This document shows positions 1-5,244 of a stretch of 5,508 nucleotides of DNA, one piece after another; position 1 is the first letter of the stretch, and each line of letters opens with the position of its first letter. A program made the position numbers and the translations under genes. This DNA is from Betaproteobacteria bacterium (GTDB taxonomy: Bacteria > Pseudomonadota > Gammaproteobacteria > Burkholderiales > Usitatibacteraceae): the NCBI GenBank assembly GCA_012274175.1, contig JAAOZZ010000299.1, positions 1 to 5,508 of the forward strand. Direction: 5' to 3'. Below the pieces are notes generated by a model, which saw nothing but the letters and a program-made list of their open reading frames with translations, was not told the origin of the DNA and did not search any database.

Positions 1-1
1 C

Positions 2-190
2 GCCGTGGACATCGAGGGACTGGGCCAGGTGGTGCAGGTGGTCGGGGGACAGGCGATCGTGCGTTTCGCCCCCGGATCGAGCGCGGAGCGCCGCGTGCGC
101 CGCAACCTCACCTATCGCATCCGCTATGCGAACGGGGCGCGTCCCGGCCCGCGGCCGATGCCCATCGCGCTTTCGGTGAGCGCGTCCTGA
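2..190 (+). CDS. 3' end of an unidentified protein (5' truncated by the window)
   Basis: This reading frame is open from the first complete codon to a TGA at 188-190 and gives about 62 residues. A GTG at 5-7 could be a start, but with only four bases upstream no ribosome binding site can be judged, so the gene more likely begins outside the window. The first half alternates small hydrophobic and glycine residues ([18 protein letters not shown]), which looks like a small beta-barrel or SH3/KOW-like terminal domain. The second half is rich in Arg and Pro. No family was recognised. Codon use is strongly G/C at third positions like the neighbours, which supports real coding. It converges on the response regulator with four bases between the two stop codons, so any terminator must lie inside coding sequence. 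Confidence 0.5.
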   Translation, partial: AVDIEGLGQVVQVVGGQAIVRFAPGSSAERRVRRNLTYRIRYANGARPGPRPMPIALSVSAS

Positions 191-194
191 AGCC

Positions 195-884
195 TCAGCC
201 CGCCGCCTTCTCCAGCCGGTAGCCGTGCTGGTAGACGGAGGCGAGCCGCCAGCCGTGGCGCCCGTCGAGCTCGAGGGCGGAGCGCAGCCGGCTCACGTGG
301 GTGTCGACGGTGCGCGTGTCCAGCAGCTCGCGCCGCCCCCAGCCCTGCTCGTAGAGGTGCGCGCGGGAAACGAGCTCGCCCGGCTTGCGGAACAGGATCG
401 CGGCCACGTCGGCCATCCTCGGCGTCATCTTCACGGGCTTGCCGTGCAAGGTGATGGAGCGCACGCGGGTTTCGACGCGATAGGGGCCGATCTCCACGAT
501 GTCCCGGTCGGACGTGACGCCGGCGCCCAGCCGCCGGCCCAGGGCCTCGATGCGGGCGAGGAATTCCTTGGGACGCAGCGGCTTCACCAGGTAGTCGTCG
601 GCGCCGAGCTCGAGGATGTGGACCACTTCCTCCTCGGAATCGTTCGACGTGGCGAACATGACGGGAAAGCCGTGGCCGCGCTTGCGGATCCAGCGCAGGA
701 CCTCCTCGCCGGACACGTCGGGGACCATCCAGTCCAGGATCGCGAGGTCGAAGGAATCCCGCTCGACGGCCTTGATCGCGTCGGCTCCCTTCGAGCAGGC
801 GATCACGGTGTGGCCCTGATCCTCGAGCCACATGCGGGCCAGCTTGAGCTGCAGCGGATCGTCGTCCAGGTAGAGGATGCGCAC
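195..884 (-). CDS. OmpR/PhoB-family response regulator transcription factor
   Basis: A 229-residue DNA-binding response regulator of a two-component system, full length for the family. The receiver domain (about residues 1-118) has the acidic pocket D7-D8-D9, the phosphoacceptor D51 in LDWMVPD, the switch threonine T79, the aromatic Y98 and the lysine K101 in the [10 protein letters not shown] motif. After a short linker, a winged-helix domain (about 130-226) contains the recognition-helix signature [14 protein letters not shown] (191-204) and the wing motif HGYRLE. By family knowledge a histidine kinase phosphorylates D51 and the dimer then binds promoter DNA. The start is GTG at 884-882; an in-frame TAG at 899-897 leaves no ATG or GTG upstream, and no clear Shine-Dalgarno sequence precedes it. 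No kinase gene lies in the window. It is transcribed divergently from the thiol dioxygenase cluster, which makes that cluster or itself a plausible target by position only. Confidence 0.95.
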   Translation of the reverse strand: MRILYLDDDPLQLKLARMWLEDQGHTVIACSKGADAIKAVERDSFDLAILDWMVPDVSGEEVLRWIRKRGHGFPVMFATSNDSEEEVVHILELGADDYLVKPLRPKEFLARIEALGRRLGAGVTSDRDIVEIGPYRVETRVRSITLHGKPVKMTPRMADVAAILFRKPGELVSRAHLYEQGWGRRELLDTRTVDTHVSRLRSALELDGRHGWRLASVYQHGYRLEKAAG

Positions 885-894
885 GTTCAGCCGA

Positions 895-923
895 ATCTAA
901 CACGGGTTAACCTGCATTGTCGC
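895..923 (-). promoter_or_regulatory. Candidate promoter of the response regulator gene
   Basis: Read on the - strand, GCGACA (923-918) lies 17 bases upstream of TTAGAT (900-895). The -35 half matches the sigma-70 consensus at 4 of 6 positions and the -10 half at 3 of 6. Transcription would begin around 888, only a few bases before the GTG at 884, giving an almost leaderless message. An alternative -10, GACAAT (921-916), would give a leader of about 25 nt. Both are weak assignments from spacing and partial consensus only. Confidence 0.3.
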
Positions 924-949
924 GCGCGCCGCGCGGCGGACGCTACAAT
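916..949. promoter_or_regulatory. 34-bp interrupted palindrome, candidate operator in the divergent promoter region
   Basis: The outer arms are ATTGT (916-920) and ACAAT (945-949). The core is a perfect 12-bp palindrome CGCCGCGCGGCG (927-938). Both share the same centre, between 932 and 933. Between them GCG (922-924) pairs with CGC (941-943). In total 14 of 17 symmetric positions are complementary. It covers the candidate -10 of the + strand operon and the candidate -35 of the - strand gene, as a two-sided operator would. The GC core alone could arise by chance in this GC-rich DNA; the co-centred AT arms make that less likely. The binding protein is unknown. Confidence 0.5.
944..949 (+). promoter_or_regulatory. 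Candidate -10 element of the thiol dioxygenase operon
   Basis: TACAAT matches the sigma-70 -10 consensus at 5 of 6 positions. Transcription would start near 956 and leave a leader of about 25 nt before the ATG at 981. No good -35 sits at normal spacing: the best hexamer, TTGTCG at 917-922, is 21 bases away. The promoter may therefore be weak or activator-dependent, which is inference. The element forms the right arm of the palindrome. Confidence 0.45.
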
Positions 950-980
950 CCCGTTCTCCAGCAACGGATCGGGGCATGGC

Positions 981-1568
981 ATGGACGCAGGCGGCGAGCG
1001 GCGGCAACGGGTCGCGACGGCGATCGACGAAATCAGGAAGGTGATCGCCGCGAAAGGCGAGAACCGGGGCGCGCTGGGCGAGATCCTTTCCACCGTGCAG
1101 GGCCTCGCCGCGCGCAAGGAGCTGTGGGCCGAGTCCGAATTCCCCGCGCCCCCCGAGGGCGAGCTGCAGGTGCGCTATTTCGTGAGCGAGGATCCGGACC
1201 GTTCCTACGCGCTCTACCTCAACGTCATGCGGCCGGGAAAGAAGATCATTCCGCACAACCACACGACGTGGGCGTGCATCGCGGCCGTGTCCGGAACCGA
1301 GGAGAACCGCGTCTACAAGCGCCTCGACGCAGGCGGTTCTTCCGGGCCGGCGAAGCTCGAGCACGTCGACACGATCATGGTGCAGCCGGGGCGCGGCATC
1401 GCGCTCATGCCCGAGGACATCCATTCGGTGCAGATCCCGCCGGGGCAGACCATCCGCCACCTCCACATGTACGGACGGGCGCTCGAGACCCTCGACCGGC
1501 GCGTGGGCTACGACCTCGAGCGCGGCACCTGCTCGACCATGGGCATCGGCGTGCAGACGCAGCGCTGA
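981..1568 (+). CDS. Cysteine dioxygenase-like cupin (thiol dioxygenase family)
   Basis: A 195-residue protein of the cupin fold resembling cysteine dioxygenase and 3-mercaptopropionate dioxygenase, non-heme iron enzymes that convert a thiol to a sulfinic acid with O2. The three-histidine iron site is visible as H92 and H94 in PHNHTTW and H148 in EDIHSVQ. The closing strand HLHMYG supplies H162 and Y164, which match rat CDO His155 and Tyr157 by spacing. R65 lies where rat Arg60 binds the substrate carboxylate, and C99 lies five residues after H94, the position of rat Cys93. These correspondences were aligned by eye. The start at ATG 981 is preceded by GGGG (971-974) with a 6-base spacer; the ATG at 976 is in another frame. 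It is the first gene of the cluster, four bases before the rhodanese gene. Likely cytosolic, with no signal peptide. The exact thiol substrate is not certain. Confidence 0.85.
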   Translation: MDAGGERRQRVATAIDEIRKVIAAKGENRGALGEILSTVQGLAARKELWAESEFPAPPEGELQVRYFVSEDPDRSYALYLNVMRPGKKIIPHNHTTWACIAAVSGTEENRVYKRLDAGGSSGPAKLEHVDTIMVQPGRGIALMPEDIHSVQIPPGQTIRHLHMYGRALETLDRRVGYDLERGTCSTMGIGVQTQR

Positions 1569-1572
1569 ATCC

Positions 1573-3171
1573 ATGGGCGGGGACGCGGCCGCGACCGTCG
1601 ACGCGAGGACCCTCAAGGACTGGCTGCACGATGGGGAGGAGATCGCGCTCCTCGACGTGCGCGAGCACGGCCAGTACGGCGAGTCCCATCTCTTCTACGG
1701 CATCCCCCTTCCGTACAGCAGGCTCGAGCTGGACGTCCCGCGCCTCGTCCCGCGCGCGGCGACGCGAGTGGTGGTGTACGACGACGGCCTGCTCGGCGTG
1801 GCAGGACGGGCCGCCGAGCGCCTCGCCGGGCTGGGATACGCGAACGTGAGTGTGCTCAACCAGGGCACGCTCGGGTGGCAACGGGCGGGCTACGAGCTTT
1901 TCGCGGGCGTGAACGTGCCGAGCAAGGCGTTCGGCGAGCTCGCGGAGCTCCACTTCCACACGCCGCGGCTCCAGGCGGAGCAGGTGGCGGCCATGATCGC
2001 GTCCGGGGAGGACTTCGTGCTCCTCGACGGCCGTCCGTTCGGCGAGTATCGCAAGACGACCATCCCCGGAAGCATGTGCTGCCCGAACGGCGAGCTTGCC
2101 TATCGCGTCGAAGCCATCGTGAAGGACCCGCGCACGCCGATCGTCGTCCATTGCGCCGGGCGCACCCGCAGCATCATCGGCGCCCAGACCCTCATCGACT
2201 TCGGCGTCCCGAATCCCGTATACGCGCTCGAGAACGGAACCCAGGGCTGGCATCTCGCGGACTTCGCACTCGAGCGGGGGGCCACGCGCCGCTATCCCGG
2301 TATGCCGGAGTCAAGCGACCTCGCGGCGCAAAGGTCGCGTGCGCACGGAATCGCCGCGGGGCAGGGCGTGCGCTTCGTGGACGACGACGAGGTCGGGCGC
2401 TGGCTCGCCGACGAATCCCGCACGACCTATCTATGCGACGTGCGCACCCCGGAGGAATTCGCCGCCGGATCGCTTCCCGGGGCGGCGAGCGCACCGGGCG
2501 GACAGCTCCTCCAGGCAACGGACCAGTGGGTCGCGGTGCGCAATGCGCGCATCGTCCTCATTGACGGGGAAGGCGTGCGAGCTCCGATCATCGCGACCTG
2601 GCTCGCGCGCATGGGGCACGACGCCTGCGTGCTTCGCGACGGGATCGCATCGCGCGTGCGCGCACCTGTGCGACCCGCGGCGCTCGCGCCGATCGACGCG
2701 GTCCAAGTGTCCGAGTTAGCGAAGCTGCTGGACCGGAAAGGAGCCACCGTGCTGGACCTGCGGGCCGGGATGGCCTACCGCAAGGCGCACATTCCCGGAA
2801 GCCTGTGGTCGATCCGGCCGCGCCTTGAAGCCCTTCGGGACCGTCTCAAGGGCCGCGTGGTCCTGGTCGCTGACGAGCCCGGCATCGCGCAGATCGCGGC
2901 CCAGGACCTCGCTCGATCCGGCACGGCGTCCGTGGCGATGCTCGCCGGCGGGCTCGCGGCGTGGGAATCGGCAGGGCACCCCGTCGAAGCCACGCCGGGG
3001 GCTCCTTCCGACGCCGAGTGCATCGACTATCTCTTCTTCGTGCACGATCGCCACGATGGCAACAAGGATGCGGCGCGCCGCTACCTCGCATGGGAGACGG
3101 GCCTCGTGTCGCAGCTCGACCGGCGCGAGCTCGATGCATTTCGCCTCCGAGGCCGCGATGCCGCGGCGTGA
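1573..3171 (+). CDS. Four-domain rhodanese-related sulfurtransferase
   Basis: A 532-residue protein of four tandem rhodanese domains (roughly 8-112, 130-240, 266-365, 376-475) and a distinct C-terminal tail (about 480-532) around DYLFFVHDRHDGNKDAARRY. Each domain has the LLDxR/LCDVR/LDLR entry motif, and most have a closing glycine-tryptophan or equivalent strand (GTLGW, GTQGW, GGLAAW). Only domain 2 carries a classical active loop, HCAGRTRS, with C194 as the predicted persulfide-carrying residue. The same positions in domains 1, 3 and 4 hold Asp/Gly-type residues (YDDG, IDGEG, VADEPG), so these look structural or regulatory. Domain 2 also has a vicinal pair C169-C170. By family, such proteins move sulfane sulfur between thiols. 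No signal peptide is seen. The start ATG follows the dioxygenase stop by four bases without a good Shine-Dalgarno sequence, so translation is probably coupled. Sulfur transfer is well supported; donor and acceptor are unknown. Confidence 0.9.
   Translation: MGGDAAATVDARTLKDWLHDGEEIALLDVREHGQYGESHLFYGIPLPYSRLELDVPRLVPRAATRVVVYDDGLLGVAGRAAERLAGLGYANVSVLNQGTLGWQRAGYELFAGVNVPSKAFGELAELHFHTPRLQAEQVAAMIASGEDFVLLDGRPFGEYRKTTIPGSMCCPNGELAYRVEAIVKDPRTPIVVHCAGRTRSIIGAQTLIDFGVPNPVYALENGTQGWHLADFALERGATRRYPGMPESSDLAAQRSRAHGIAAGQGVRFVDDDEVGRWLADESRTTYLCDVRTPEEFAAGSLPGAASAPGGQLLQATDQWVAVRNARIVLIDGEGVRAPIIATWLARMGHDACVLRDGIASRVRAPVRPAALAPIDAVQVSELAKLLDRKGATVLDLRAGMAYRKAHIPGSLWSIRPRLEALRDRLKGRVVLVADEPGIAQIAAQDLARSGTASVAMLAGGLAAWESAGHPVEATPGAPSDAECIDYLFFVHDRHDGNKDAARRYLAWETGLVSQLDRRELDAFRLRGRDAAA
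3149..3152 (+). promoter_or_regulatory. Ribosome binding site that decides the start of the 2OG dioxygenase gene
   Basis: GAGG lies 5 bases upstream of the ATG at 3158, inside the end of the rhodanese gene. The alternative in-frame ATG at 3134 has no comparable site, so 3158 is preferred. Confidence 0.5.
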
Positions 3172-3937
3172 CGGGACGACGTTGCGCGACGCCGGCGCGA
3201 GCGATCGGCCGGAGGAAGCGCGCCTTCGCGAGGTGATCGCGCGCGACGGTTTCGCGCTGGTGCCCGCGGCGGCCATGCGTCCCTTGCTGGGACCGCCCGA
3301 TGCACTGCCGGATTGGGAGGATTTCCGCGCGAGCTGGGACGATCTCGCGCTCGACACGCACCTGCCCGACGGGCATCGCTATCGCCGCCGCCGCCACGCC
3401 ACGTTTTCAGCACGTGCAGGGGAGCGCGAATTCCGACGCGAGCCGCACCGCGCGCACTACCAGAGCCTCGACTACAACCCGCTCGTGGGCGGCATCGAGC
3501 GCTGGTTCGAGCCGATACTGCCCCGGATCTCCGAGGGAGCCACGTTCCGCCGTATCGTGGAATGCTGCCTGCGGCTGTTCGGCGCGCTGCGCCCGGATGC
3601 CGACTGGCACATCGAGTGCCACCAGTTCCGCATCGAGGCGCGCCGCGATGCGGCGGGCGAGCCCACGCCCGAGGGCGTGCACCGCGACGGGGTCGACTAC
3701 GTGCTCGTCCTGCTCGTGGACCGCGTGAACATCGAGAGCGGTACGACGACGGTGCACGGTCCCGACGGCCGGATGCTGGGCAGCTTCACGCTGGCGGCCT
3801 CCTTCGATTCCGCGCTGGTGGACGACGCGCGGGTCAGGCACGGCGTCACGGCCGTGCGCGCCATCGATCCGTCCCGGGCCGCCTACCGCGACGTGCTGGT
3901 GGTCACGCTGCGCCGCATCGCCGGTGCTCCCATATGA
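3158..3937 (+). CDS. 2-oxoglutarate/Fe(II)-dependent dioxygenase, isoleucine-hydroxylase-like family
   Basis: A 259-residue protein resembling the 2OG-Fe dioxygenase family that includes the L-isoleucine 4-hydroxylase of Bacillus thuringiensis (the Pfam 2OG-Fe_Oxy_2 type). The evidence is the C-terminal half: GVHRDGVDYVLVLLVDR supplies the HxD iron ligands H175 and D177, the segment DDARVRHGV supplies the distal H228, and YRDVLVVTLRR supplies R244 as the likely 2-oxoglutarate carboxylate anchor. The stretch NIESGTTTV matches the strand after the HxD motif in this family. Such enzymes hydroxylate free amino acids or similar small molecules, using O2 and 2-oxoglutarate. The N-terminal 60 residues are less recognisable. 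The gene overlaps the end of the rhodanese gene by 14 bases in another frame, which supports co-expression. An upstream start at 3134 would add eight residues. The substrate cannot be told from sequence. Confidence 0.8.
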   Translation: MPRRDGTTLRDAGASDRPEEARLREVIARDGFALVPAAAMRPLLGPPDALPDWEDFRASWDDLALDTHLPDGHRYRRRRHATFSARAGEREFRREPHRAHYQSLDYNPLVGGIERWFEPILPRISEGATFRRIVECCLRLFGALRPDADWHIECHQFRIEARRDAAGEPTPEGVHRDGVDYVLVLLVDRVNIESGTTTVHGPDGRMLGSFTLAASFDSALVDDARVRHGVTAVRAIDPSRAAYRDVLVVTLRRIAGAPI

Positions 3938-3966
3938 TCCCGCCGCTACAGGGCCCTTGTCTTCCC

Positions 3967-3985
3967 AGGGCGGGTTTCCCGGCCT
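3967..3985. other. Intergenic hairpin before the reductase-like gene
   Basis: AGG-G-CGGG pairs with CCCG-G-CCT around a TTT loop, giving seven base pairs with one internal G/G mismatch. It lies in the 118-bp gap after the 2OG dioxygenase stop. No T-run follows on either strand, so it is not a typical intrinsic terminator. It could be a weak terminator, an mRNA processing or stability element, or chance in GC-rich DNA. Confidence 0.3.
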
Positions 3986-4043
3986 GAACGGGTCGACAAT
4001 GGGGAATCCGCGGCGGCGCTCGCGCGCATGCCGCGATCCCATG

Positions 4044-4051
4044 AGGAGAGG
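4044..4051 (+). promoter_or_regulatory. Strong Shine-Dalgarno sequence of the reductase-like gene
   Basis: AGGAGAGG ends four bases before the ATG at 4056 and is the best ribosome binding site in the window. It fixes the start at 4056 rather than at the in-frame ATG at 4041. The strong site fits a gene translated independently of the upstream cluster. Confidence 0.7.
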
Positions 4052-4055
4052 CCCC

Positions 4056-5120
4056 ATGCAAGCCCGCAAGATACTGATCCTCGGCGCGTCCTATGGCTCG
4101 CTGCTGGGAGTGAAGCTGGCGCTCGCCGGCCATTCCGCGACGCTCGTCTGCCTTCCCGCGGAGGCGAAGCTCATCAACGAAAAAGGCGCCGTGGTGCGCA
4201 TGCCCGTGAAGGGCCGCGAAGGCCTGGTGGAGATCGACTCGCGCACGCTTCCGGGAAAGCTCGCCGCCGCGGGCCCGGGCGAGGTGGATCCCCGCGCGTT
4301 CGACCTCGTGGCGCTCGCCATGCAGGAGCCGCAGTACGGCTCCACGGGCGTGCGCGAGCTGCTCGACAGAGTGGCTAAGTCGGGCGTGCCTTGCATGTCG
4401 ATCATGAACATGCCGCCGTTGCCTTACCTCGCGCGCATTCCCGGCATCGATGTCTCCCTCTGCCGCGACAGCTACACGGACCCGGCCGTGTGGGATGCCT
4501 TCGACCCGAAGCTCGTGACGCTCTGCAGCCCGGATCCCCAGGCCTTTCGCCCTCCGGACGAGGCGGTCAACGTGCTCCAGGTGCGCCTCGCCACCAACTT
4601 CAAGGCGGCGCGCTTCGAGTCGGAAGCGCACACCGCGCTGCTGCGCGAGCTGGCCGCCGGCATCGAGGCCGCGCGCTACGAGGTGAACGGCGAGAAGATC
4701 GAGCTGCCGGTGAAGCTCAAGGTTCACGACTCGGTGTTCGTTCCGCTCGCCAAGTGGGCCATGCTGCTGTCGGGCAACTATCGCTGCGTGCTGGCCGACA
4801 GCGTGCGCTCGATCCGCGAGACCGTGCACGGCGACCTCGCGGCGACCCGCGCGGTCTACGGGTGGGTGGTGGAGCTTTGCGTGGCGCTGGGCGCCCGCCG
4901 GGACGACATGGTGCCGTTCGAGAAATACGCCAACGCGGCGCTGTCCCTCGAGAGCCCCTCGTCGGCGGCGCGGGCGCTCGCGGCCGGCGCGCCCCGCATC
5001 GAGCGCGTCGATCGCCTGGTGCAATCGGTCGCGGCGCAGCGCGGCCTTCGCTGCGCCGCGGTCGACGAGACGGTGCGGCTCGTGGACGCCTGGCTCGTGC
5101 GCAACCGCCGCAAGGGCTGA
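4056..5120 (+). CDS. Ketopantoate reductase (ApbA/PanE)-like protein with altered nucleotide loop
   Basis: A 354-residue protein with the layout of the 2-dehydropantoate 2-reductase superfamily, somewhat longer than typical PanE (about 300). The N-terminal Rossmann segment reads KILILGASYGSLLGVKLALAGH (residues 5-26, read as two parts: KILILGASYGS and LLGVKLALAGH). Family members usually have GAGAIGSLLG here, so this protein appears one residue short and lacks the second glycine. The C-terminal helical domain has LAKWAMLLSGN (231-241), where K233 matches the catalytic lysine region and N241 the second conserved Asn, while the first Asn position is L237. SPSSAARAL (300-308) followed by RIERVD (314-319) matches the SSMLQD...TEID region, so E316 may be the catalytic glutamate. 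By family it would reduce a 2-oxo acid or related ketone with NADPH. Given the loop and Asn changes, true ketopantoate reduction is doubtful. Genuine panE is unlikely; the family assignment is fairly secure. Confidence 0.75.
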   Translation: MQARKILILGASYGSLLGVKLALAGHSATLVCLPAEAKLINEKGAVVRMPVKGREGLVEIDSRTLPGKLAAAGPGEVDPRAFDLVALAMQEPQYGSTGVRELLDRVAKSGVPCMSIMNMPPLPYLARIPGIDVSLCRDSYTDPAVWDAFDPKLVTLCSPDPQAFRPPDEAVNVLQVRLATNFKAARFESEAHTALLRELAAGIEAARYEVNGEKIELPVKLKVHDSVFVPLAKWAMLLSGNYRCVLADSVRSIRETVHGDLAATRAVYGWVVELCVALGARRDDMVPFEKYANAALSLESPSSAARALAAGAPRIERVDRLVQSVAAQRGLRCAAVDETVRLVDAWLVRNRRKG

Positions 5121-5133
5121 GCGCCCCGCGCTC

Positions 5134-5187
5134 TCAGCGGCAGACGGTGACCGGGGTCGAGTACACCTGGAGGGTCACGGGATGGCG
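5134..5187 (-). pseudogene. Orphan second copy of the C-terminal tail of the adjacent secreted protein
   Basis: Read on the - strand this encodes HPVTLQVYSTPVTVCR and a TGA at 5136-5134. It aligns with the end of the intact neighbour, KAITRQVFSSPVPACTG: T, Q, V, S, P, V and C are identical, with I/V, F/Y and S/T swaps. It lies in the same frame as the neighbour, 111 bases beyond its TAG stop, but the residues between are Arg-rich and show no family similarity. The simplest reading is the last remnant of a deleted paralogous gene. Read-through from the neighbour is a less likely alternative. Confidence 0.5.
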
Positions 5188-5209
5188 CTGCGAAAGGCCA
5201 TGCCCAGTG

Positions 5210-5223
5210 CGCGCGAAAGCGCG
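5210..5223. other. Short GC hairpin with GAAA loop
   Basis: CGCGC and GCGCG pair perfectly around a GAAA tetraloop, between the stop of the reductase-like gene and the stop of the convergent secreted-protein gene. There is no T-run on either side. It may help end transcription from either direction, but a five-pair GC stem is also expected by chance here. Confidence 0.2.
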
Positions 5224-5244
5224 GCGGCGCGTCCTTTCCCGGGC

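Noticed and set aside
124..903. Long - strand open frame of 259 codons overlapping the response regulator
   Set aside because: Its product is Arg/Ala/Gly/Pro-rich low-complexity sequence typical of a wrong frame in GC-rich DNA; the overlapping frame is an unmistakable response regulator.
225..980. + strand open frame running through the response regulator into the cupin gene
   Set aside because: Only the part from ATG 981 shows protein-family motifs. The upstream part is the antisense of the response regulator and would have to pass through the divergent promoter region.
976..1849. ATG at 976 as the start of a + strand gene overlapping the cupin
   Set aside because: This frame gives Arg-rich sequence without motifs; the cupin frame with ATG 981 has the iron-binding histidines and a good ribosome binding site.
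3933..3938. TATGAT as a -10 element for the reductase-like gene
   Set aside because: It matches 5 of 6 consensus positions, but no -35-like hexamer lies 16-18 bases upstream and it overlaps the preceding stop codon.
3994..4001. CGACAATG, the reverse complement of CATTGTCG at 915-922, as a shared operator half-site
   Set aside because: An isolated 8-base match without symmetry or extension around it; chance is a sufficient explanation.
3903..5024. 373-codon - strand open frame opposite the reductase-like gene
   Set aside because: It is rich in His, Arg, Ala and Gly with no recognisable motif, as expected for the antisense of GC-rich coding sequence.
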